DNA of 64,000 nucleotides, taken from the NCBI GenBank assembly GCA_037044905.1, contig JBAOKB010000018.1, positions 1-64,000 on the forward strand. Direction: 5' to 3'. This DNA comes from Hortaea werneckii (Eukaryota; Ascomycota; Dothideomycetes; Mycosphaerellales; Teratosphaeriaceae). Each line of letters begins with the position of its first letter. The stretch's first letter is position 1. The notes below the pieces were generated by a model. It saw only the letters and a list, made by a program, of their open reading frames with translations, was not told the DNA's origin and ran no database searches. Of this stretch, positions 10,146 to 18,938 are shown piece by piece. A program made the position numbers and the translations under genes.

Positions 10146-13106
10146 ATGACAATGGATGGCGCTTCTCTTCTTCATGGTCTAAATACTGCTCAAAGTGAAG
10201 CCGTGACTTCTGATGCTGCCGTCCTACAGGTACTCGCTCCACCTGGTTCCGGAAAGACGAAGACACTTACCGCGCGCGTGGCGTATCTGATCGCGCGAAA
10301 ACAGTTGCGGCCATGGAACATCATTGTCTGTACGTTCACCGTGAAAGCGGCGAACGAAATGAAAGAGCGCATTACAGGCTTTATCGGCCCTGAATTAGCG
10401 AAGCAACTGAAGCTGGGTACTTTCCACTCCATCTCGCTACGGTATCTGAAGCAGTATGGCCAGCACATCGGACTGGACAAGGACTTTGGAATCGCAGACT
10501 CATCAGACAGCAAAGCAATCATCAAGCGCATAATCAAGCAAAATGGCTTCTCCATAGAACCTGGCCAGGCTCGAGGTCGCATTTCCTCGCAAAAGGCGAA
10601 GGGTACAGACGCCGAGCATTTCCTCAGCACTGCGAAAGACATCGAGAAGCAGGAGTTTGCAAAAGTCTATCTTGAATATGAAGAGGCTCTCAGAGTATCT
10701 AATCTTCTGGATTACGACGATCTCTTGCTGCGGTGCTCCTTTCTGCTCAAATCTCATCCTCAATGCGTGTCGAACGTAGAGGCATTACTTATCGACGAAT
10801 TCCAAGATACAAACAACATACAGTACGACCTGATGAGTCTCTTTGCGCAAAAGAACAATGTCATTACCATTGTTGGCGATCCAGATCAGAGCATTTATGG
10901 CTTTCGTAATGCCGAGATCAAGAACTTGACTCGTATGAAGAAACAATGGCCCGACACAATGACCATCAACCTGGAAGAGAATTACCGATCGTCTGGAGCT
11001 ATTCTCCACGCAGCTCAGCACATAATTGAGCAAGATGAAAGTCGACCACCAAAGAAGCTTCAAGCGACGCACAGTCTTGGTATGAGGCCAGTACTACGAA
11101 AACTTCCGTCGGCAGCTGCAGAGGCAGATTGGCTTGTCTCTGAGGTTCAGCGGACTCGTGCGATGACCGGAAACATGCTGAAGCCAAGCGATTTTGCGGT
11201 ATTGCTCCGATCCGCTGCCCTCTCCCGGGTCATCGAATCGGCAATGGGCAAAGCCGGAGTGCCTTATCGCATGATGGGAGGGACACGATTCTACGATCGA
11301 GTTGAGGTCAAACTTCTGGTAGACTACCTGCGAGTTATACATCAATCTGGAGACAACGAAGCCGTAGAGCGCACTGTGAACACGCCGGCCCGGCGGATAG
11401 GTGCGGAAACGATCAAAAGTCTGCAGCAAGAGGCAATTCAGCAAGATGCCAGTCTCTGGCAACTTATGGTGGACGTCGTGCAAGGACGGCGTAGGCCTTC
11501 GACGAAGCTCACAGAACCGACAAAGAAAGGACTGGCAGCGTTCGTGAACGTCATCCTGAGTGCACAGAAGAAAGCGTTTAATGAAGATGCGAGTCAAGGC
11601 TCGCTCGTTGACCTACTCAATCTGGTATTGAAGAAGCTGGCGTTTCAGGACTGGCTGAAGAAGAAATATCCTGAGGATCATGAGGTGCGGTGGCAGAATG
11701 TCGAAGAGCTCATCGCGCAGGCAACAGATGCGTCAAATCCAGAGCGGCTGCAAGCAATGCTTGAGGAACAGGCTTTGCCAGAGATCGAAGGCTTGGAGCA
11801 GCGGTCTGCTTCAACATTAGGCGACACCCTGTCTCTGTTCCTCTCCAACATAGCTTTAACGTCGGCGAGTGAAGCAAAAGCCGAGCAAAACGGCGAGAAG
11901 GTCGAGCAATTGACAATATCGACGATACATGCTGCGAAAGGTTTGGAATGGCCCGTAGTATTTATACCGGCTTGTTACGATGGGTCCATACCACACTCGC
12001 GATCAGACGACAATGATGAAGAGAGAAGACTCCTCTACGTTGGCATGACGAGAGCGCAGGCCTTGCTCTACTTAAGCTGTCCGGTCAAGAACACGCAACG
12101 TGAAGAAACAGCAATATCTACATTCCTTGCACAGCCAGGTGTTAGCACTTTCTTTGAAGAGCATGGCCCAAGTCTACCGCTGCAGGCAACGAAGGGCTTG
12201 TCTGCCACCTTGAGAAGAGACTTTCCCAGTCTCAGAACGGTCGATGAAGCTAAACAAGATCTTGAGCGCGATGAAGACAATTACTGGCCACTAAACGGCG
12301 AACAAGCGCCAGAGGAGCTGGCGAAGTGGGATCATGGGAGAAGCAGCTCAAATGTACCGGCCGCTGTCTTCTCCACAGCAGCTGTCACAATGCAGCAGCA
12401 ACAAGGCTTTTCAACAGCAACCGCGACGTTGAGGCCTGGATTCACGAGCGTGAGCGAAAAGTATGAGGAGTTAATGGAGGAGGCTCGCATGAAGAGTATA
12501 GACAAGCGTTCTGAACAGGCACCAAAACCACCTCCTGAGGAGGAGCCGAAAGGACGGAAGCGACAGATTGAAGGGCAAGGCACTATACAAAGCTTCTTCA
12601 ACAAACGCAATCGTCCTGCAGAAGACCAGAATGCAAACATGCCAAAAGATGACGGCTTTAAGCCCACTTCAGGACTCTCCAAACGACCGCTGCAGGAAGT
12701 ACACAACTTTCAACCCAACTCGACAGGGAACGCACAAGCTACGAAGAGCTTCCACCCGCCAAACCACAAACCTCGAACAGCACCCCTTCATCCGCAGCCA
12801 GCCTTGCAAGCGACCCGAAAGCCTTCAAACCCGCACAACGACTACATGTTCCTATCCAGTTCACCACCACCGGCGGAAAAGAACGAGGAGGAACCTCCCG
12901 ACTCAGAACCAGACCCAAACCAAAATACCGATAAAACCGATAAAACCGCAGACGGACCGACAAGTAATCAGTCAGGATTCCGACCAGCATCCACGCTGCA
13001 CACGACATCAGTCCAGAGAGCAGCAGCAGCAGGTCCCCATCCGCGCCGGACGCTAGGGGTGAAGATGAGTTTCAACGGCTGGGCGAACAGGGGCGGGAAG
13101 CGATAA
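10146..13106 (+). CDS. SRS2: SRS2-type UvrD-family DNA helicase
   Basis: Intronless, 986 residues from the ATG at 10146 (a second in-frame ATG lies at 10155). Superfamily 1A helicase motifs occur in order: Walker A APPGSGKTKTLT, motif II LLIDEFQDTN, motif III VGDPDQSIYGFR, motif V STIHAAKGLEWPVVF and motif VI LLYVGMTRAQ. Srs2 helicases move 3' to 5' and strip Rad51 filaments, limiting unwanted recombination at forks. Residues from about 720 are disordered; they contain QGTIQSFF at 811-818, a textbook PCNA-interacting box, and a conserved-looking end TLGVKMSFNGWANRGGKR. Length and tail fit fungal Srs2 better than bacterial-type UvrD/PcrA. An Mph1-type (SF2) helicase is excluded by the motifs. 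Confidence 0.9.
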   Translation: MTMDGASLLHGLNTAQSEAVTSDAAVLQVLAPPGSGKTKTLTARVAYLIARKQLRPWNIIVCTFTVKAANEMKERITGFIGPELAKQLKLGTFHSISLRYLKQYGQHIGLDKDFGIADSSDSKAIIKRIIKQNGFSIEPGQARGRISSQKAKGTDAEHFLSTAKDIEKQEFAKVYLEYEEALRVSNLLDYDDLLLRCSFLLKSHPQCVSNVEALLIDEFQDTNNIQYDLMSLFAQKNNVITIVGDPDQSIYGFRNAEIKNLTRMKKQWPDTMTINLEENYRSSGAILHAAQHIIEQDESRPPKKLQATHSLGMRPVLRKLPSAAAEADWLVSEVQRTRAMTGNMLKPSDFAVLLRSAALSRVIESAMGKAGVPYRMMGGTRFYDRVEVKLLVDYLRVIHQSGDNEAVERTVNTPARRIGAETIKSLQQEAIQQDASLWQLMVDVVQGRRRPSTKLTEPTKKGLAAFVNVILSAQKKAFNEDASQGSLVDLLNLVLKKLAFQDWLKKKYPEDHEVRWQNVEELIAQATDASNPERLQAMLEEQALPEIEGLEQRSASTLGDTLSLFLSNIALTSASEAKAEQNGEKVEQLTISTIHAAKGLEWPVVFIPACYDGSIPHSRSDDNDEERRLLYVGMTRAQALLYLSCPVKNTQREETAISTFLAQPGVSTFFEEHGPSLPLQATKGLSATLRRDFPSLRTVDEAKQDLERDEDNYWPLNGEQAPEELAKWDHGRSSSNVPAAVFSTAAVTMQQQQGFSTATATLRPGFTSVSEKYEELMEEARMKSIDKRSEQAPKPPPEEEPKGRKRQIEGQGTIQSFFNKRNRPAEDQNANMPKDDGFKPTSGLSKRPLQEVHNFQPNSTGNAQATKSFHPPNHKPRTAPLHPQPALQATRKPSNPHNDYMFLSSSPPPAEKNEEEPPDSEPDPNQNTDKTDKTADGPTSNQSGFRPASTLHTTSVQRAAAAGPHPRRTLGVKMSFNGWANRGGKR

Positions 13107-13570
13107 GACGCGTCTTTTATCTTGTTCGGTTTAATTCAACCCTATGATTGGCAATGGAAACTCTCAAGTCAAAATGGATTCGGAAATAGCTTGAACCCCC
13201 TCCTCGAAGGAAGATGAGAAAAAGGGTCTGTAGGAATCGTGTTGTCGGGCGACATTTGTACATAGAGAGATCAGTCGCCGACTTCCGCTTCGAATGATCA
13301 TGTATTATTATAATAAACCACTTTTGTGCATGTGGTGGTGTCATGGGTAGGATCTCTACGTTGTCCCCATGCCTTATACACTTCTACTCCCTTACCCCTG
13401 TCATTCGCGGTCATAAGAGGGTCGAGACTTGCGGGAGAAGGAGACAGAAGAGAAGATGAAGGAGAGAAATCGAATGATTTGGATCGGGTATCACTACATA
13501 AGAAGTCCAAAGGTGCGGGGGGAGGAAAGACTGACAAGCAGATCTCCCTTCAAACGGGGGTCATACAACA
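13107..13570. other. Convergent 3' region, SRS2 / NOG2
   Basis: The 3' ends of SRS2 (+) and NOG2 (-) face each other over 464 bp. Short frames inside have no protein character; this should be 3' UTR sequence with polyadenylation signals for both strands. Confidence 0.4.
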
Positions 13571-16041
13571 TTAGGAAGAAGTAGCAGCACCAGCAGGAGC
13601 ACCACCGTCCTCGCTCTCGTCATCACTACTCTCGCCCTCGACAAGACCGACACCAGCCTCGTCGCTCTTGTCGTCCTCCTCGTCATCGAACCCTTCAAAG
13701 TCGTCCTCATCCTCCTCCTCGTCCTCGTCATCTTCATCATCATCAGCACCAACAGGCAACCCATTAGCCTCCGCATTCGCCTTCCGCATCTCTTTAGCCC
13801 TCACCCGCTCCTTCTCCTTCTTCTCCTTCACAACCTCCTCCAACTCCCTCTTCCGCTTCATATGCGTAAAACCCAACTTCTCATCCCTGCCGACCTCAGG
13901 ATCCTCCTCATCCTCATCCATCACGCCAGCAACGCCCGCATTCGCATCAGCGACAGCCTTCTCCGCCGTCGAACCGTCGCCCGAAGTGGTAGTAACTTTC
14001 GTCGCCGAGGACGATGAAGGTGGAGGGGAAAACCACGGGATCTTGCCTCGCAAGAAATCGTTCAGAACCATTTTAGCAACGCCGTCCACATCCGCCTCAC
14101 CGCCCTTCAACAACCTGCCACCTTTCCTCGCCAACAACTCGAGGAACCGCACCGCCTCTTGAATCCGGACTTTATCCGTCTTGTTGGCGGAAGCCATCGG
14201 GTCCTGACTCCCACCTTCCTCCTCCTGGCCCGGGTCAGCTTCACCGTCCAGATCTTCCATCTTCCGCTTCCGCTTCGTCTCCTCTTTCTTGCTTTCCCAG
14301 CCTTTGACATCGTACGTCCGTTCCAAATGATGCTTACGGCACTTCTTCAGTACGGCGGGGATATACTGCGCCGGGTTCTCGACGTTCTCCACTCGGACGA
14401 CACCGCGTAGGAGGATGTCCTCTGGGGAGTCGGTCATACTAGGCGGAACGATCCCGGGGCAATCGATGAGGTAGATGCGCTTCATGAGGGTGATGTATTG
14501 CCAGACTTTAGTCTCGCCGGGAATGGGGGCAGTGGCGCAGACTTTCTTCTTCCGGAGGGTGTTGATGATGGAGGATTTGCCTGTGTTAGGGTAGCCGATG
14601 AAGCCTACAGAGATTTGTTTGCGGTTGGCGTGGAGGGCGGAGAACTGGCGGAGGAGGGAAATGAGGGTGCCTTTGCCGAAGGAATTGGTCAGGCTTGCGT
14701 GGAAGGCGAGGGTTGGATATTCTTGTGAGAGGAGCTTAACCCATTTGGCCTGTTTCGAGGATTGAATGTTAGTATCAGTGCAGTCTTTACTATTGAAAGT
14801 CGATACGCTGTTGTGGGCAGGCGGTAGAAATGAAAGAGAACAAGAAAATACGAAGAAATGTGCGTCCCAACACTAAGCTCTCCTTCACGTCATTTCACTC
14901 GACCGGTGCCGAGTTCAGGATCGCTACTCAAAAGCAGGACACCCAGCGCCTTCTAGGTTGATCATGCCATAACGGCAGCGGATCGAGGGTGGCGAAGGCA
15001 AGGTTGTTCTGCCAAGGTTGTAACAGGTAGTCTCCAGGGAAGAAAAAGTGCCCACAGAGGAGCCGGAGGCCACCTTGACTTGAACGCTTGGCGTGCGAAA
15101 ACTCAGAAAGAAATGGGGATGCGTAGTTGACTAGGATGAATGATTGCAGAAACAAAGGAAAGGATAGAACGTACCGCTACGCTCGTAGGTATTAAATCGC
15201 ACTTGTTGATAAGGAATAACAGGTGCTTGTGCGGTGCCTCTTCTCGGATGTATTTTTCAACGCTTCGACATCGTGTTCCGAGTGGATCGCGGGCGTCGAG
15301 AACGTGTATCACCACGTCGGAGGAGTCAATAACCTTGTACAGCTCGTTCCAAATTCTCTTGCTCTGGCCTTTGGAGAAGACGGGTTCTCTTGCCGTCGTC
15401 AGTTCACCTGCATCCGCGCCGTGCACCGAATCCAAAGGAAGGTTATTCTGATCGTCGTGTGACTGGCCGGCAAGATACCGGGCTTCCTCCTGTCGCTCGC
15501 GGTGACGAGCATGGTCTTTGTCGATACCTTGCGCAAGATCTTCGATGCTACTGACAGCTAACCGCGGTCGCTTTCGCTGTGCTTTGGGTCCGAACGTATC
15601 ACCAAAGGCCTCGCTCTCTATCCGGATCTTAGCCTTGTGCTGCACTAAGCCATCCTTCCGCTCCTTGTCCTTGTTGTCGTTGATCAAGGACATGGGTAGC
15701 TTGTTCTGCTTCAACAGATAGCTATACGGGTCTTTGCTCTTCTCCTCCACCGCTCCTCGGAAGGCGGCAAGGGCATCCTGGCTGATTACTCGGGTGTTGG
15801 TAAACCACTTGCGGTTGGGCTCGACTCGGGCCTTGGGCGTCTCGGTTCCCTGGTAGGCGGCGGCTTTGGTGACATCGCCTCTCGCATTATGTTGCGCCTC
15901 GCCGCCCTTATACATGTTCAGGGCCTTCACCCGCTTGGCGGAGCGGTAGAAGTTCTCGCCTTTGGTGCGGACGTTGCCCATGCCATCGCCCGTCTTGTGT
16001 TGCCGCTCACGGCGGGTCGCCTCTTTCTTGCCTGTACCCAT
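13571..16041 (-). CDS. NOG2: Nucleolar GTPase Nog2/Nug2, pre-60S assembly factor
   Basis: Two exons, complement(13571..14749, 15175..16041), 681 residues. The N-terminal NGP1NT region (KKEATRRERQHK, MGNVRTKGENFYRSAKR) precedes a circularly permuted GTPase domain: G4 NKCDL near the exon 1 end, then G1 GYPNTGKSSIINTL and G3 DCPGI in exon 2. The motif order G4-G5-G1-G2-G3 is diagnostic of the YlqF/Nog2 group. The C-terminus is acidic (DDEDDEDEEEDED). Nog2 sits on nuclear pre-60S particles as a placeholder for Nmd3 and acts near helix 69. The joined exons read LIPTSVAAKWVKLL, matching the yeast protein as I recall it. The single 425-bp intron (14750-15174) is far longer than its neighbours and carries an H/ACA snoRNA; its branch site is a perfect TACTAAC at 14774-14768. 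Confidence 0.95.
14856..15095 (-). ncRNA. snR191: Intronic H/ACA snoRNA, snR191 homologue (LSU rRNA helix 69 guide)
   Basis: Lies in the NOG2 intron, as snR191 does in budding yeast. 5' hairpin: outer stem GCCAAG (15092-15087) with CTTGGC (15016-15011), inner stem AGGT/ACCT, then H box AGAACA at 15010-15005. Its pocket halves AGTCA (15080-15076) and GTTAC (15024-15020) pair with GUAAC-U-A-UGACU of helix 69, targeting yeast position U2258. 3' hairpin: inner stems AGC/GCT, TCCT/AGGA and ACTCG/CGAGT, pocket halves GAGT (14929-14926) and TAGT (14875-14872), pairing with ACUA-U-G-ACUC, targeting U2260, followed by an ACA box at 14861-14859. In both hairpins exactly 14 nt separate the inner stem from the box, the rule for this class. 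A central extra hairpin (GCCTTC/GAAGGC) lies at 14999-14948. Ends are approximate. Confidence 0.9.
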
Positions 16042-16300
16042 GGTGGCAAAGATGGCAGGCCTATGAAAGGCCTAGGTAAGAAATGTAGAATGGGGGGAGA
16101 GTGGATGTGGTATGAGAGTACGAAAAGTATTGATCTCTTGCTGAAGCTTGAAGCGGCATCTCCGAAGAATTTCTGCCAAGATTTCGCCCTTTGATCCACC
16201 TCAGGCATCCATCACTCCCGCCATCTCCGCAGTGCAGCACCTTCCATCTGAAGGTGTGTATCGCACTGCAGCTCCTTCCCAAGCGACTCCCCACAACACT
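16042..16300. promoter_or_regulatory. Short divergent promoter, NOG2 / mS26-like
   Basis: 259 bp separate the two start codons, so the genes probably share a bidirectional promoter. The mS26-like frame stays open upstream of 16301, but that extension does not look coding and would displace the targeting peptide. Confidence 0.45.
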
Positions 16301-17269
16301 ATGCCGCCCCGCCCCGCCCTCTCGACGCCGCTCCGCGGCTGGCGCTGCCCCCAGTGCGCCCACCGCTCCTTCACCACCTCTCCGCAGGTCCTCGCAGTCG
16401 GACCCGAGCACCCCCGCTACATTGACGTCCCCGAACCGCCTCAGCAGACTGTCCCCGACCGCAAGTTCGTCAAGGGTCGACTCCCCGTCCCACGCGATGT
16501 CTTTTCAGGCGCGCGGGGCCAGGACAAGGCTAGCGAGGAATGGCTTCATGATCACACCCAGGTGCCTAAGGAACGCAGCGTGGAGAAGGGCAGCAGAGAG
16601 GAATGGAAGCACAAGATGAGTGACATGCGCCGGCGCAACTTGCGGGAGGGATTGGCATCTCTTCGTGCGCGGAAAGACCGAGAACAGCGACTCCGCTCCG
16701 AGCGATCCACCGAGAACCAGCGGAGGCGTGAAGCCCTCCTCAACAGGCCGGAGAGAGAAGATGAGCGGCTCACGACCCCCTCCACGGGGCTCGACCCCGA
16801 CCTGCTACGCCAACACACCCCGTCAGCCGCCGAGCTTGCCCCCATTCGAGCCGCCAAACAGGCCAATCTCCAAGCTAACACATCCGCCAAGCGCGCTGAA
16901 CGTCTCGACCACCTGCACACCCTCTACCTCAACGCCAAGACCTTCATCGTGACCCCGCAGCAGCTCGACCAGGCAGTGGACGAAGCATTCGGCACGGTCG
17001 AAGACCCCGTAAGATTCGACGGAGACCAGCAGTACGAACCGACCGGATTCTACAACAGCGGCATGAGAAACGCACAGAGCCAGAGCGTATGGGCCCAAGG
17101 CAAGCCGGAGCGGGTGCAGGACATGCTCAACCGGGCGAACAACCAGGGTGGCAAGACGGCAATGGAGAATGCTAGTACCAGTCTTGCGAGTGTAAATAAG
17201 GATAGGGTGAGGAGGATCGGCGAGGTTTTGACCGGCGGGAAGATGGAGAAGGAGGATGCTAGCCAGTAA
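16301..17269 (+). CDS. Mitochondrial small-subunit ribosomal protein mS26 (PET123-like)
   Basis: Intronless, 322 residues from the ATG at 16301. The frame is open back to 16148, but the chosen start places an Arg/Ser-rich matrix-targeting peptide at the N-terminus (WRCPQCAHRSFTTSP). The motif KFVKGRLPVPRDVF follows at about residue 50, then a long basic helix (residues ~100-150) and LYLNAKTFIVTPQQLDQAVDEAF near residue 210 (two adjoining helices). From memory, the KGxLPVPRxxF and FIVTxxxLxxxVDxxF signatures are those of fungal mS26/Pet123, a structural protein of the mitochondrial 37S subunit. Other helical mitoribosomal proteins are the alternative. It shares a promoter region with NOG2. Confidence 0.65.
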   Translation: MPPRPALSTPLRGWRCPQCAHRSFTTSPQVLAVGPEHPRYIDVPEPPQQTVPDRKFVKGRLPVPRDVFSGARGQDKASEEWLHDHTQVPKERSVEKGSREEWKHKMSDMRRRNLREGLASLRARKDREQRLRSERSTENQRRREALLNRPEREDERLTTPSTGLDPDLLRQHTPSAAELAPIRAAKQANLQANTSAKRAERLDHLHTLYLNAKTFIVTPQQLDQAVDEAFGTVEDPVRFDGDQQYEPTGFYNSGMRNAQSQSVWAQGKPERVQDMLNRANNQGGKTAMENASTSLASVNKDRVRRIGEVLTGGKMEKEDASQ

Positions 17270-18124
17270 TGCCTCTATTTTTTTAGGATGGACCTGTATG
17301 TTGTAAAATATTCCCTTCTTGTACTTCTTGATCCTGTTGCATCATACATGAATGAGCGAGCGTGAACACAGACGCATTCTAGCATCATACAGTCTTAACT
17401 TCCTGTAAGAATCGCGAAAGTCCATTGTGTCTCATTGCTATAGATCGAGTATTGTTAACCGAAGGTACAATGTAGTAGCGTAGAGAGCAAAAAGTCCAAC
17501 GGAGATTATGGGTATAGATCCATTGTATCTCATTGCTATAGATCGAGTATTATTAACCGAAGGTCCAATGTAGTAGCGTAGAGAGCAAAGGGTCCAACGG
17601 AGATTATGGGTACAGAGCGGTATTGCTAGTCGGAAGATATCCCTGGCTTCACAAACCTAGCGGTGGTTGTGACGAGGGCTAAGGTTGTACGTTGTGAGGA
17701 AGAGTGTGCCCTGATTCAAGAGTTCATTGGGAAGAAACTCGCGAGGATAAGCGGTAGAGATGATGTGACAGAGGTCGAGAAAGAATAGTGTCAGAAATAT
17801 GAAAGAAAGGGAAGAGGATTTTGAAGGAGTCGGTGTCAGAGCTGAGAAGAGAAGAATGGGAATGCAGGACACAAACATTTCGCTGTCAAAACAGCGAAAA
17901 AGCTCTCGTCTGGAGATGCAAGTGGAGAGCTGGAAAGAAAGATCACCATCGACCGAAAACACGATCGTGGGACTTGAGAATTGAGAGATGGTAGAAGGGA
18001 AAGAAATATCAACGTGAGCTTCTTGTGCAATGGTTCCAGGGACTATCAATCACAGTAGAAGCGATACAAATGCTATCAATATTGACAAGTACTCATGCCA
18101 TATAGCTCTATGACCGCTTTGCCA
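17270..18124. other. Intergenic region with tandem duplication; no supported gene
   Basis: Holds the 98-bp direct repeat listed separately. A 130-codon minus-strand frame at 17657-18049 is Ser/Leu/Phe-rich with no domain, no family resemblance and no clear promoter, so it is not called. Confidence 0.4.
17421..17616. repeat. Two tandem copies of a 98-bp unit
   Basis: Copy 1 is 17421-17518 and copy 2 is 17519-17616. Both start TCCATTGT and contain CTCATTGCTATAGATCGAG, GTAGTAGCGTAGAGAGCAAA and GTCCAACGGAGATTATGGGTA. Only a handful of bases differ, so the duplication looks recent. It lies in the 3' flank of the mS26-like gene and has no open frame of note. Confidence 0.85.
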
Positions 18125-18214
18125 CATCACCTTCACCTCGCGGCCGCTAAAATGAATGAGCCGATCACAGTGGCCATTACCCGCTCACACTTCTTTGCCA
18201 ATGTGAAGGTGATG
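18125..18214. promoter_or_regulatory. Perfect 12-bp inverted repeat upstream of the orphan gene
   Basis: CATCACCTTCAC at 18125-18136 is the exact reverse complement of GTGAAGGTGATG at 18203-18214, with 66 bp between the arms. It sits 150-240 bp upstream of the start at 18365. It could be a pair of transcription factor sites in opposite orientation; the factor is unknown. Confidence 0.45.
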
Positions 18215-18303
18215 CTCTAGCAACTTGCTTCACTTTCACATGATAAGTCTTGTTCACTGATCCAGACGACGAGTTTGATCAACATCGAACCCACCCACTC
18301 TGT

Positions 18304-18309
18304 TATAAA
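18304..18309 (+). promoter_or_regulatory. TATA box of the orphan gene
   Basis: TATAAA lies 56 bp before the ATG at 18365, and a C/T-rich initiator-like tract (CTCTCAATCTTTC) follows about 25-35 bp downstream. Spacing suits an RNA polymerase II core promoter. Confidence 0.5.
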
Positions 18310-18364
18310 GTTTCTTGAGCTTCTTGCATAGCTCTCAATCTTTCATACGAAACACCGAAGCATC

Positions 18365-18751
18365 ATGAAAAACAACAACAACTCCCTCATATCTCATCAA
18401 GCTGTCCAAAGTGACGACCAGCCCACTGAAATAGCAGCTGCGACTACCGACTTTTGCAGCTTCGAAACTTGCTCTACTGCATCAGCGACACCGCAAGACG
18501 ACAAAGTTTTCCAACGAGAATTCATGGTCCCTGATTCAATTCAGGAGGAAATAAACTTCCTCGTCGATCCCTTATTCGAAATTGCGACCAACGCCTATTC
18601 GATGAAGCAGAACTCACCGTGGTGGCAGAGCTCCATACGGCGAAAGGTTGAGATCATACACACCGGTAGACTTCACCGTGACTTCCGCGGCAGGACGGAG
18701 TCGGGGCCGCAAAGGGGAAATTCACCGGGTTCGAGCAGATTCTCAGGATAA
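18365..18751 (+). CDS. Orphan small protein, possibly frameshifted
   Basis: A 128-codon frame starting MKNNNNSLISHQ, with a good core promoter upstream. The first 80 residues are polar and look coding (EEINFLVDPLFEIATNAYS). After about residue 97 (KVEIIHTG) the composition becomes Arg/Gly-rich and random-looking. Meanwhile the +1-shifted frame opens (18648-18938) with a charged, protein-like run containing GAGSLKDFSENQVRKILDG and a stop at 18936-18938. No GT...AG intron joins the two parts cleanly. Options are a sequencing or real frameshift, a decayed gene, or a genuine 128-residue protein. I recognise no family. Confidence 0.35.
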   Translation: MKNNNNSLISHQAVQSDDQPTEIAAATTDFCSFETCSTASATPQDDKVFQREFMVPDSIQEEINFLVDPLFEIATNAYSMKQNSPWWQSSIRRKVEIIHTGRLHRDFRGRTESGPQRGNSPGSSRFSG

Positions 18752-18938
18752 AACGCTGGCTTTGATGGCTTCTAGAGTGAATGAGGTAGTTCATACGGAT
18801 GAAATAGGGGCCGGGAGTTTAAAGGATTTCTCAGAGAATCAAGTGCGTAAGATCCTGGATGGAAGTGCGACAGATATGGCTTCAGGGGACCCCAAACAAG
18901 CCGCTGATCAGGATGGCGAAGGAGAGAAAGAGACTTAG

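Noticed and set aside
14107..14310. Additional minus-strand frame within NOG2 exon 2
   Set aside because: Shifted reading of the NOG2 acidic tail.
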